In this document: positions 53,591-64,000 of the stretch, piece after piece
Position numbering within the stretch: the stretch's first letter is position 1
Layout: each line of letters begins with the position of its first letter
Assembly: GCA_037127315.1 (NCBI GenBank)
Contig: JBBBDQ010000913.1
Span: 5,917,501 to 5,981,500, forward strand
Length of the DNA stretch: 64,000 bases
Reading direction: 5' to 3'
Source of the DNA: Ascarosepion bandense
Lineage: Eukaryota > Mollusca > Cephalopoda > Sepiida > Sepiidae
The notes under the pieces: generated by a model
Database searches by the model: none
The model's input: the letters and a program-made list of their open reading frames with translations, nothing else
What the model was told of the DNA's origin: nothing
Position numbers and translations under genes: made by a program

Positions 53591-54760
53591 TAATATTTTT
53601 ATTGTATGTTTTTAAAAAAGCATAGTTTACAGTAGCTACCGCCGCTAAATCGATGAATAAACAGCATAGTATGAATAAAAAAAGCCCCAAACTTAATAAA
53701 AAAATGATTTTTTTCATCAAAAAGTTTATGTTATTATTAAGAGAAAACATCAAAGTATTTTTAAATTCTTTTTTAAATTGTTTTTATTCCTTCTGTCACG
53801 ATCGAAAATTTGGTAAAATTTTTGTTTTGATTTTAGTTCGCGGGTAACTAAATCGTTACAAATGTTTAGAATGGAAAACGTAATATTACATAAGTCAGTT
53901 TTTTTTTCTTACGGTGACAAACACATTCATTTGGGAATTTTGCAAAAATCAAGTTATTGTCGGATTTGAATAAAACTTTCAGAAATTATTCACAAATGAA
54001 TGAAATTATTTTTGAAATTATTATTTTAAAAAATATTGGTAAAAATATTTTTTTATATCTGTAACCTCGCTTCATGAAACTTTAAGAAATTTTGTCGCGA
54101 AAAGTGGTTTTATTAGTTAAACGCAGGACTCATTGGGAATGTAAATCATCCATTATTCAAACATTTTGCTTTTATTTCTAAAAATCTGCTCCGAATAGTA
54201 AAATAAAAAATGCAATATAATTATATTATAATAACATTATTTAATTTGAGAAGCTTGTAATTCCTTTGATAAATAATACAAATTAAGGATATTATAGTCT
54301 AAAGAAAAAAAAATTTCGATTAATAATAAAATTTTAAAAGAATTGTTTTAATTTTTTAAAATTATATTACTTTATAAAATTTCAAAAATATCTTTCAAAT
54401 ACTTCAAAGATTTGTTGGAGTTAGTTTATAAACTTATTAAGTGAAGATTACATTTACTAAACTAAATAATGTGTCACATATGTCTATTTTATTTTTACAA
54501 GATTTTTAAAACCGAGAATTAACTTCTGTTTACAAATGTGTCGATCGCTCAAAATTGCACGAAAATCGAAAGATTAAATACACTGAAAAAGTTTAGATTC
54601 CAATCAATATAATTTCTGTTTGAAATACACCACAGTATTTTGCTTACTGGAAATAGTAAATTTAATAATTTAGCTATCAATTAAAACTAAAATAAAAGTT
54701 TCAAGAAAACATTTCATATTTAAAACTTCAATCGAAAAGGATTAGAGGTACTTAGTTTAC
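53590..54760 (+). repeat. large AT-rich dispersed repeat, copy 2
   Basis: Reverse complement counterpart of 13970-16330 (cgcaggactcattgggaatg, aatctgctccgaatag, acagtattttgcttactgg). It is shorter, through loss of internal parts, and is followed directly by a PLE C-terminal fragment. Confidence 0.5.
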
Positions 54761-54769
54761 TGCAATACA

Positions 54770-55025
54770 AGAGCCGTTGTGCTTCGGTACTATCTTATTA
54801 GCACCTCGTCAGGCAGTGAAATATTTTTTGTTAGGGATCACTATATATAGAAGCTTAAAAACAACATATTTTTACTATATCCAGACAATTAAGGGGGTAG
54901 ATTTTTATGTTTTCTGTTTACAGGAAAATTTACAAATTATCAAATTCCCAAAACTAAAATTGCTCAATAAACGTAACGGAGTAACTTCTATTTGCCATCA
55001 TCGTCGAAAATATACCCTAAAATAA
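54770..55025 (+). mobile_element. Penelope-like element C-terminal relic
   Basis: The end of the frame reads FPKLKLLNKRNGVTSICHHR then RKYTLK and stop. This matches the C-terminus of the GIY-YIG domain at 58137-58700 (ILLNKRREIISMCCHRNKYK). The upstream part has stops in all frames. Confidence 0.55.
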
Positions 55026-55043
55026 AGTTAATTTTTTTTCTAA

Positions 55044-55067
55044 TCTAAACTTATTTATAAATGGAAC

Positions 55068-55132
<65 letters not shown>

Positions 55133-55393
55133 CCGTTACCTATAGACCCCGAAACGGCTGAACAGATTTTCTTGAAAATTTACACAGTTGTACTATAAGC
55201 GTCTGCAAGTGTTCTTAGCTAGGTTTTGTGTCGAGGTACCCCTGATAAATATCGAAAATCGATAATCGAAAAAATCGGGTTATAGAAGGATTGGTCCGAT
55301 TTTAATCAAATTTGATACACTCATAGACAAAGACATAAGAAACAATATTCAGAAGTTTCAAGGTTGCAGTTCTTACAATAGTGCAGAAAATCG

Positions 55394-55429
<36 letters not shown>

Positions 55430-55565
55430 AAAGGCAAGATGTCTGTGTGTGTGTCTGTTTATCTGTCTGTATGTCCTTTATACAAATCCACAATTTTTAT
55501 CTTTAGGCAGAGTTTGAGCTCCAAGATCATGGATTAGTTTTAAAGTTTTCATTATACCCGAACAA
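55044..55565 (+). mobile_element. non-autonomous Helitron, 3' end lost
   Basis: TCTAAACTTATTTATAAA start after A, internal cgaaacggctgaacagattt block and TA tract. A (GT)n run has expanded at 55072-55131. The 3' hairpin is decayed (cccgaacaacatacagtag). Confidence 0.75.
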
Positions 55566-55610
55566 CATACAGTAGTACAATAAGTTTAGATATATATATA
55601 TATATTAGAA

Positions 55611-55652
<42 letters not shown>

Positions 55653-55899
55653 ATAAATAATCAACAACAATAAAATTAATAAAGGCAATTACAATGATAA
55701 AAACTAACAACAAAAATAAATAACGTAAACAATAAAAAATAATAAGTAAAAGATCTGCTTTTACTTTGACTCAATTATCTCTATATTAATTTGAAACTCA
55801 ACCCTTACCCACCACTCAATAGCCATTAGAATAATAAATTAAACCTTATTACCCATAATGCACCATCGATCAGCATACATAAACAGTTGAGCCAAAATG

Positions 55900-55904
<5 letters not shown>
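55566..55904. other. TA tracts and AT-rich sequence
   Basis: TA tracts at 55592-55646, then AT-rich sequence without features. Confidence 0.55.
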
Positions 55905-55933
<29 letters not shown>

Positions 55934-56290
55934 TGCCACATTCACCCTAGTCGGGTTGAGCGGGCTTCCTCCCTGACGGAGCAAGTCTCATTGGGATTTG
56001 TTTAAGGGCAGGGTCCCAAGTCCTACCCTGTTATTCAACCCATAACTGGAGGGAACGGACGGATTAATACCTTTCCCAAGGGTACCAGTGCGCAAGTGAG
56101 TGCAGTGTGCTCAACTGAAATTGGAACTCGGCTCACCGATTTCCCCCTCCAAGCCGACATCCACCGCACCACAACGCACATCCGTGAACGCTAACAGCAC
56201 CTGGTATTCCCAAGTGGTCACCCACGTAAGTACTGACCAGGCTCAACTTCGGTGATCGAGCGGGAACCGGTGTATTCAACGTGACATGAC
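55905..56290 (-). mobile_element. composite 5S-tRNA SINE next to (ATGT)n
   Basis: Minus strand: 5S-like part from 56290 (cacgttgaatacaccggttc, missing about 10 bp in the middle), tRNA-like part (gtggtgcggtggatgtcggc), body and tail ending at about 55960. An ATGT run lies at 55905-55935. Confidence 0.75.
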
Positions 56291-56428
56291 CGTTAACAAG
56301 TTGAGCCAAAATACATACATATGACTGAAAAATATTCACAATTTTTCCAAAATACATACATATGACTGAAGAAGCATTAAAGAGACTGTCACTGATGTGC
56401 ATTGACTTCAATATCCACTTTTATCCTC

Positions 56429-57105
<677 letters not shown>

Positions 57106-57265
57106 TGTTGTTCATGTGATCTGTGGCAGAATTCGGCACCGATTGTTTGTTATCAGCAGTTCCAAAAAGTGTGGATGGTGCTTCAGAAGCCTTCACCACT
57201 TGAAAACAATTCTTTGTGTGATAGTCTGAGTTAGACTTCATACGTCGTAATCGACGGGAGAGTCC

Positions 57266-57315
<50 letters not shown>

Positions 57316-57599
57316 GGAGAAAGAGGGAGAAAATATTAGTTCGTGTAAACATAGGAATCAACAGCTCTTCCCCACACACCTTTACCCTGTCTCACATTCT
57401 ACCTTTTCCTGACCCACACACTCAACTATCTTTATTTTCAATCCATTAAGGAGTAAAACGTCTGGTCTGATGATCGCATAGAATAGTGAAAATGACAGTC
57501 ACCATATAGTGTTTATTCCTATGTCCATACTGCCATTGAAAATATTATGAGTTTACTCAAACACTACTCTATCAACTCAATAAAAACAATTATTGTATG

Positions 57600-57900
57600 T
57601 TCACCCAATACAAGGGCCAAGGGCCACTCCAGATAGAGTGTTACTGATTTGATTGTTAAAAAGACGGGGAAGGAGACAGTGAGCACCAACCAGCCCAGAT
57701 ATGACAGCAATACTCCGTTCTTGGTCTGATCTGACTCTTGTAAAGATAGAGTATCGCCGCACGAGCGAGGAATTTTCTGAAGGGATACAAGAAACCGATT
57801 ACTCTTCCAAGATGGCACGAATATATGCGTTCTATTTGAGGTCAGAATTGAGCTTTAGAGCCACTTCAATGGATCCTCATTGTGGGTTTGACCATTAATC
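57600..57900 (-). mobile_element. degraded non-LTR RT fragment
   Basis: Minus-strand translation across frames gives ILYLYKSQIRPRTEYCCHIW, then a GW..SLSPSLFNNQI-like part and SNTLSGVALGPCIG. It resembles the RT C-terminal block of LINEs but a different family from the jockey/CR1-like one here. Several frameshifts. Confidence 0.45.
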
Positions 57901-57904
57901 AGTA

Positions 57905-58136
57905 TTGCTGCATATTCAGGGTCTGTTTAGAGGTAATGAAATGTTGCTAGCTTTATTTTGGAGCTATAGAATGATATCATCCAGTTTTTCGCCATTGAGC
58001 TGTGAGAATTCAGTCAGAGGAGAGATCAGCTATTGGCACTTGCCATCAAGATATTTGGAGATGCACATACTCTGTGGTATCATCTTCATATATGTTAGAC
58101 TAAAGATATGAGAATTCTTGATAATGACTTAAGAAA
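57905..58136. other. unassigned sequence
   Basis: Nothing recognised. Confidence 0.4.
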
Positions 58137-58700
58137 GCCAAAAGAAGAATTCATTGAATAATTTGGATTTAGTTACTCGTGTACCGATAGCATGTATAAT
58201 CTTTTTAGCTCCCATAATAACCAAATCTTGAAGAAGTGTAGTGAATCCAATACGGAAAATATAATGACACTTCCCTTAACTGTAAATCGAGAAGTAACTG
58301 TCCGGTTGAGTGTAAGTGTAGGTCTGAAAATGTGATTTATCAAGCCACCATCTACCCTAAGGAAAATCAGGGAAGACGGAATGTTTATATCGGAATTTCC
58401 GCGGGAATTTGGAAGCAACGGCTTTATAACCACAGGCACTTCTTCCCCAACCCTAGTTTAAAATACCAAACTGCACTTTCTAGGAAATACTGGGAATTAA
58501 AAGAAAGTAACTTAGATCCCCAAATAAAATGGGAACTCATAGGCAAGGCTAGGACCCCAAATAGCTTAAGAGATAGATGTTATTTATGCTTGACAGAAAA
58601 AATTAAAATGTTAAAATTTCACGACCAAAATATTCTCCTTAACAAACGAAGGGAGATCATAAGTATGTGTTGCCATAGAAATAAGTATAAATTACAATAA
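58137..58700 (+). mobile_element. Penelope-like element 3' end with GIY-YIG nuclease domain
   Basis: 58150-58330 carries, with frameshifts, FSYSCTDSMYNLFSSHNNQI and an NCPVECKC cysteine cluster. 58332-58700 is open for 122 codons: VIYQATIYPKENQGRRNVYI then GISAGIWKQRLYNHR (the VYIG start, then the conserved Arg and His of a GIY-YIG nuclease), LSRKYWELKE, IGKARTPNSLRDRCYLCLTE and the C-terminus NKYKLQ. The first Tyr of GIY is not visible. RT is absent. This is the best-preserved nuclease part in the window. Confidence 0.82.
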
Positions 58701-58973
58701 TTATCCTATTCCCCCAATTAGTCCCGATAAAAAAATTGCAAAATTTTTTAAAGTTGACCTAGCAGTTATCTCCCCACCACTTACCCTGCCAACCCTAGGG
58801 TCAGGCCACATACTTCCCACTACTAAGAAAGAATTACTACTGGCTTCGTCCCCCTGCCCAGCCCAAAGAAAAACCAATATATCCCGACCCTTTCCTTTAC
58901 CTGAACTAACCTCTTGGCTTAGAATTTTCTTCATTCTCTGTTTAGAAGGGGTCGAAGAATGCATGCCTTTTTT

Positions 58974-59310
58974 TTAATCGTGTCACCCCAAGCAAGGCAT
59001 TCCACTGCCACTATAGCGTAGGGGGTTACATAGAGGGATTGGATATAAGAAATGTCAGAAGGAGGGTGATAGACGACTTAGGATGTACATAGGGAGAGAG
59101 TTGGAGAGAGTGGGTGTGAGTTAGTGTGTTAGGAGGTGTCTACTGACCTTACATTTAAACTCCGGGAGGTTGTAGCCGTCGGAGAAGCAAGCATGCGGTA
59201 GGGAATTCCACAGGCGAGAAGTGCGAGGAAAGAAGCTGTTGGAGTAGAAATTGCGGTTACATTTCATCGGTTTCACTGTAAAAGGGTGGGACCTAGTTGA
59301 CAATGTTGAA
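58974..59310 (-). mobile_element. jockey/CR1-like LINE 3' end
   Basis: T-run and gtgtcaccccaagcaaggca at the left. Minus frame 59303-59121: STRSHPFTVKPMKCNRNFYS, RTSRLWNSLPHACFSDGYNL. 5' truncated at 59310. Very close to 24805-25140. Confidence 0.85.
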
Positions 59311-59444
59311 AATGGCTATTTCCCCACTAAGTTTTATCTGAATTTACAGATATATATATTCTCTTTTATACAGCATTGGACATTGTTCTATTCATACCTG
59401 AGTAATATTTGTATATTTGTATAGTGATGTGTATTTATGTTTAT

Positions 59445-59735
59445 GTTGCAGTGGATATAGACTCGGAACGAGAAATCGGGGAGCCGAGTTCGAATTCCAG
59501 TTGAATTCCATGCCTTCACTTACGCGCAAATAAACTTTGGAAATGTATTAATCCGTCTCTTTCCTCCAGTTATGGGTTAAATAACAAGACAGATTGAGTT
59601 CTAAAACCTTGGCTGGCAACTAAACTACCACGGAAAAAATAGCAACCTACTGCGGGATAATCTTCTGCTCAGTCAGTCTTGTCTCTTTCGAGACATGATC
59701 GCCCAAGCGTGTATCACATAACTGACTGATACTTA
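59445..59735 (+). mobile_element. tRNA-derived SINE, full length
   Basis: Head gttgcagtggatatagactc with GAGTTCGAATTCC, body with minor changes (ctaccacggaaaaaatagca) and the gatcgcccaagcgtgtatca end. Confidence 0.8.
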
Positions 59736-59775
59736 TTTGCTTCCACATATATATATTATCATCCGCATTAACATG

Positions 59776-59776
<1 letters not shown>

Positions 59777-59825
<49 letters not shown>

Positions 59826-59923
59826 CATGTTAATTCTTTATTTTTCTATAAGTGTGTATTGAGCACTTTTTAATAAAACTGTTTATTGGTCTAATTTAAC
59901 TCTGACCAATAACTTTTTAATAA

Positions 59924-59990
<67 letters not shown>
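59777..59990. repeat. (TA)n and (CA)n tracts flanking an inverted repeat
   Basis: TA tract 59777-59822 sits between tgcatgttaat and its complement attaacatgca, so the tract forms the loop of a short inverted repeat. A CA/TA tract lies at 59925-59990. 60000-60380 has no recognised feature. Confidence 0.8.
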
Positions 59991-59992
<2 letters not shown>

Positions 59993-60384
59993 ACGTATCT
60001 TTATTCAAATATTTTCATTGAATAATATGAATGTATTGTATCTACTTATTTTTATACTGTTCCTTTCCAGTTATGTAATCAGTTTCTTGATATTAAGATG
60101 AAATTCACTAAGGAAGGTGTCGTAGTGTTTGTTCTTTTTAATTTAAGTACTTCGAGATTTCCCAAGATCATCTTCAGGGGTAAATTACAAAGACAAACTT
60201 ATTGTAAGTTCAATAAAATCTGCATTTCATTGTCGTGCTGATTTTTAAAACACGCAAGAACGCTCTCTGCTATAGTTATTTATCAAATTTTAAATTTATT
60301 CGTTGTAATTATAGAATATTTTGCAAATCTTGTTATGTCATGACAGATCATTCTCCTAGTCTTTGATCGATGGGGCACTTTGAT

Positions 60385-61015
60385 GACTGCACCGTTTTGC
60401 ACCATTGCTTTGGATCATCTCAGTGTTCTCAACAGGCTCCAAAGGAGAATCTGTATTGTGATAGATCCCGACTTGGCAGCTCGACTCCAGCCACTTTCTC
60501 ACCGGCAAGATGTGGCTTCCCTCTGTCTATTCTACAAATATTTTCATGGCTTCTGCTACGACGAACTGAAGTCACTGGTGCCCCCACCACAAGAATTTAC
60601 TCATGCAACCAGACTGGCAACAAGGTCCCACACATTTATAGTTAGATCAACCAAATGCAATCGACAATTCTACTTCTTTTCTCGCACTTCCCGCCTGTGG
60701 AACTCCCTTCCGTATATTTGCTTTCCTGACGGCTACAACCTTCAGGAATTTAAATGCAATGTCAATACCCATCTCTCATCCACTTGACTCCACTTCTACA
60801 TCACCCCGTATATCTTGTTCTTTTCCGTTCTCTCTACCTTCGCGACTGTCTTCACACCTGTGTTCCCATCCTTCTCTTGCCCTTTCTCTGACACCCCCTG
60901 TAACTGGTTCATCTTTCTCTTTAGTCTCCTCCTGTCTAAACTTCTACTCTTATGTAGCCCCCCTGCGCATCAGTGGGGGTACCGCCTTGCTCGTGGTGAA
61001 ACGATTAAAAACGTA
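60385..61015 (+). mobile_element. jockey/CR1-like LINE 3' end, plus copy
   Basis: Frame 60380-60787: LQRRICIVIDPDLAARLQPL, FYKYFHGFCYDELKSLVPPP, RTSRLWNSLPYICFPDGYNL, then the 3' UTR ending ccttgctcgtggtgaaacga. This copy supplies the unbroken version of the site invaded by the LTR at 3126-3675. Confidence 0.85.
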
Positions 61016-61727
61016 TTTCATTGACACATGTTACAAGGCTCTTTCCTATCTAATCGTTTACGTTGGTCAACCAATATGTCTTTGGTATTCCTCAAGTTCA
61101 TGTCCCTCTCACTTGACCATGCATGACAGTGTGCGCAATAGTTCCTGACTTCCTTGTAATATTACCAAATCATTGTAACTTCCTTCTACGCACAATCTCA
61201 CAATTTCACAATTTGAAATGTTCTATCTAACTTCCTCATTGCTATTACTGTCTTTCCATGTTATTCCAAGAAGTCGTTTATAGCATCACATCTCAAAGGC
61301 AATAATACATTTCAAAATTTTACCATTTAGTGTCCGCGTTTCCCATCCGTATAATGCAATTGAAATGATGAGTGATCTTAGTGGATTGATCTTGCACTGT
61401 AGTAATATATTTTTGGTCTTCCATATTTTGTTAAGCTTAGCAAAGTGTCAAGTTGAAAACAAGTGCTTCAATATGAGGGAACTAACTGGAAATTGGTAGA
61501 AATATAAAATGATATAATATTATATTCACCCTAATATGTTGTTGCTATATTCGTAATAAATTTTGTTAAGTGTTGGTTGGTTGATTTTGATATAGAGGGC
61601 CTTGAGAATTTGAAGTTTTTGTTTATTAATTTTGTGGTGTAGTATGGTGTTGTCAACAAGTATTTCCCTGTATTGTGAAGCTGGACAGGAATGTATTTTA
61701 TATGTTGAGCAATGGAACTTGCATCAG

Positions 61728-61730
<3 letters not shown>
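61016..61730. other. unassigned sequence
   Basis: No gene recognised. 61040-61250 is pyrimidine-rich and looks like older LINE sequence without a clear frame. Confidence 0.4.
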
Positions 61731-61778
<48 letters not shown>

Positions 61779-61789
61779 TTTGAAATACA

Positions 61790-62410
61790 ATTAAAATTAA
61801 AGATATATTGCGACACGGAAATTTCTATATTTCGAGATTTCTATCTCGTCATCAGGCAATGTTAGATGTTAGTTGTGAAACTGATTTTATTTAAATACAA
61901 GAATTATTGTATTTAAATGAACATATATATATATATAAATCCTGGTAACTAAGATCTCCTTTGATTGATTGCCAAATTACAGCAAAACAGTTCAAGCAGC
62001 TCTCTATAGTATACAATTGGATGGATGATTCGAAGTTGTTAGTAAATATGAACAGATTTAGAAAGAATGGAAAAAGCTGGCTTATTTTGAAAGTCAGAAT
62101 TCGAATTTATATTGACTCGAACACTTATGCCAGTCACAGACTATCACCAACAGATTACATATTAAGAACTCCAGATTTGGTGTAATGAATATGTATACAC
62201 CTGGGTTCTCCCTCACTGGAATGTGATTGGCGAGGACGTCCAGAGATCTACCACTGGAAGTCTATTTGTCTATCACTAGAGGTCTACCGCTGTTGGTCTT
62301 CGAATATTGACTACGCCTACGTCACAACTAACATCTAACATTGCCTGATAACGAGATAGAAATCTCTAAGCAGAAATTTCTGTGTCGCAATATATCTTTA
62401 ATTTTTAATT
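61790..62410. mobile_element. inverted-repeat element with hammerhead-like ends
   Basis: Arms 61795-61880 and 62325-62405 are reverse complements (agatatattgcgacac; cgagataga; gcctgatga; ctaacatctaacattgcctg). On the minus strand the left arm has CTGATGA (61855-61849), one extra C, stem GAGAT/ATCTC and GAAA. In the right arm CTGATGA has become CTGATAA and GAAA is lost. About 445 bp lie between them, with a 74-codon plus frame (61961-62185) of no known family. This could be a non-autonomous PLE or retrozyme-like element. Confidence 0.5.
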
Positions 62411-62536
62411 TCATAACAAATTTAATTCTATAATTATATATATTAAGCTCTACAATATCTAGTGTATTAAGCACTTTTTAAAAAAAAAGTAAATGACAGA
62501 GAACTCAAAATCGTAAAACCTTTGGTCTCTTTACCA

Positions 62537-62539
<3 letters not shown>

Positions 62540-62596
<57 letters not shown>
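62540..62596. repeat. (TA)n microsatellite
   Basis: Perfect TA tract. The flanks to 63000 show no recognised feature. Confidence 0.9.
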
Positions 62597-62599
<3 letters not shown>

Positions 62600-63009
62600 A
62601 GCAACATAAATACGTGTGCAGACTTTAAGGCCTTTAATTCCCACATATTTCTACATTTATTCACTCACACGGACGTCTGTAGCATAAAGCTACATATGTG
62701 CGCACGTGTGTATGCTTGTTCAATCCATTACGCTAATTAGAATTAACATCAAAAAATGCGCTATTTGACAAGTCAATCATCATTTTAATGGGGTGTGGTG
62801 TTGTTTGTATCTAATTATACGCTATCAATATTAATAATGAGACCGACTTCGTGCCAAAAGGGTCAGCAATCCCCAGTTGGGGGACGCCATAGCAATGTGA
62901 AGTGCATCTTTTTTGTTGACCCGTTTGGAGACATAGTTGTATCAGGATCGGTGATCAGCGTAGGTGGGGGATAAATAGATTGCTGTTGGAAGTTATATTC
63001 GGGATACGT

Positions 63010-63269
63010 CACAAGTTAGAAAGTGGGAAGGGGAGAGAGAGAGAGATAAAGAATATAGAGGAAATCGAGAAAAGAGAAAAAGAGAGAAAGAAGTAAAAAG
63101 AGACAGAAGAAAAAATAGTCTGAAGATAAAAAGATGCGAAAAAGAGAGAAAGAAGAAAAAAGAAAAAAGTGAGGGCAAGGAAAAAGAAAGAAAAAAGAGA
63201 AAAAGAAAGAATGAAAACCCAAAGCAAGAAAAGCGATACGTCGCAAGAGAGAAAGGGAAAGGGAAAGAT

Positions 63270-63316
<47 letters not shown>

Positions 63317-64000
63317 AGGCGAAAACATGAAAAAGAGTGAGAAAAAAAGGAAGAAAAAGAGAAAAAAGAGAAAATGAAAAGAGAGATAGTGTAAAAAATA
63401 AAAAAAACAATGAAATAAAAGAACAAAGGGGGAGAATTAAAGAAGCAAAAGAAAAAGAAAACGAGAAAAGAGAGAGAGAAAGAAAAACCAAATAGAAAGA
63501 AAGGATACGTTATGAGAGAGAAAGATGGATAGATACGACTAGAGAGAAAAACGAGAAAAAGAGAAAGCAAAAAAGAAAAGAAAAAAGAAGTAAAAGAAAG
63601 AAAGAAAAAAGAGACAGATGAGAAAAAGAAGCGAAAAAGAGAGAAAGAAGAACAAAAAAGAAGCGAAAGAGAGAAAGAAGAACAAAAAAGAAGCGAAAAA
63701 GAGAGAAAGAACAAGAAAAAGAGAGAAACAAATAAAAAGCCATGAAATTTTTAAAAAAAGCGAAAAAGAGAAAGAAAGAAAGAAAAACTGAAAGAAGAGA
63801 AAACGAAAGAGCGGCAAAGAAGAAAAGAAAAATATAAAGAAGAAGAAAGAGAGAAAGAAAAACAATGAGAGAGTGAAAAAGAACAGAAAGGAAAAAGGGA
63901 AATACGATGAAAATAGAGAGATGATATGAGAAACTGGGGAAAAGTCAGACGAAACTAAGAAAAAAGACATAGAGAAGAAAAATGAAATCTAAGAGAAAGA
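63010..64000. repeat. purine-rich (GA/GAAA) tract with (GATA)n
   Basis: About 1 kb in which the plus strand is almost only A and G (gagaaagaaga-type), with a (GATA)n run at 63268-63315. Minus-strand ORFs of up to 232 codons encode only Phe, Ser, Leu and similar residues and are artefacts. The tract continues past the window. Confidence 0.92.

Noticed and set aside
60160..60185. CTGAAGATGATC ... GGGAAAT on the minus strand
   Set aside because: No stem II pairing, so the core match is probably chance or heavily decayed.
63009..63970. Minus-strand ORFs of 77-232 codons rich in Phe, Ser and Leu
   Set aside because: They are the translation of a purine-rich simple repeat and have no domain, start context or balanced composition.

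Overview
This is an AT-rich, intron-dominated animal genomic window with no operons and no dense coding. The tRNA-derived SINEs with a self-complementary tail, the abundant Penelope-like elements (PLEs), RTE and jockey/CR1-like LINEs, and the very long (TA)n tracts suggest a mollusc, most likely a coleoid cephalopod such as an octopus. The species call is inference.

The only host gene I can support is on the minus strand. It is an ionotropic glutamate receptor-like gene spread over at least 4990-49608. Nine exons can be defined by splice sites and by matching intron phases: 49438-49608, 45534-45779, 35254-35447, 28439-28492, 26265-26355, 22314-22471, 18598-18690, 8119-8232 and 4990-5154. They sum to 1286 nt, which is two leading bases plus 428 codons with no stop. 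They cover the extracellular amino-terminal (ANF-receptor-type) domain and the first part of the ligand-binding lobe S1. The signal-peptide end lies beyond the right side. The rest of S1, the pore, S2 and the C-tail lie beyond the left side.

Everything else is intronic or flanking repeat DNA. Region 1-4900 holds a foldback element, a tRNA-like relic, and a solo LTR nested in a LINE tail. Region 5-9 kb has ribozyme-bearing palindromes, a PLE fragment and a 155-bp satellite. Region 9-18 kb has microsatellites, a 5'-inverted RTE, a 139-bp satellite, a large AT-rich dispersed repeat and a Helitron. Region 18-35 kb has LINE, SINE and 5S-derived SINE copies, satellites and a second Helitron. Region 35.8-42.7 kb is a head-to-tail array of an 889-bp PLE unit, each carrying the N-terminal 280 codons of a PLE ORF. 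Region 42.7-64 kb has further PLE, LINE and SINE copies, a third Helitron, an inverted second array of the 155-bp satellite and a 1-kb purine-rich tract.

The most notable signal is a set of hammerhead-ribozyme-like cores (CUGANGA, stem II, GAAA) at many independent sites. Some sit in perfect inverted repeats. Some overlap the start codon of PLE ORFs. One, at 51015-51058 minus, is a complete type I hammerhead with a GUC cleavage triplet, immediately downstream of a tRNA-like pol III head, so it looks like a ribozyme-carrying SINE. All family and ribozyme calls come from reading the sequence; nothing was run.
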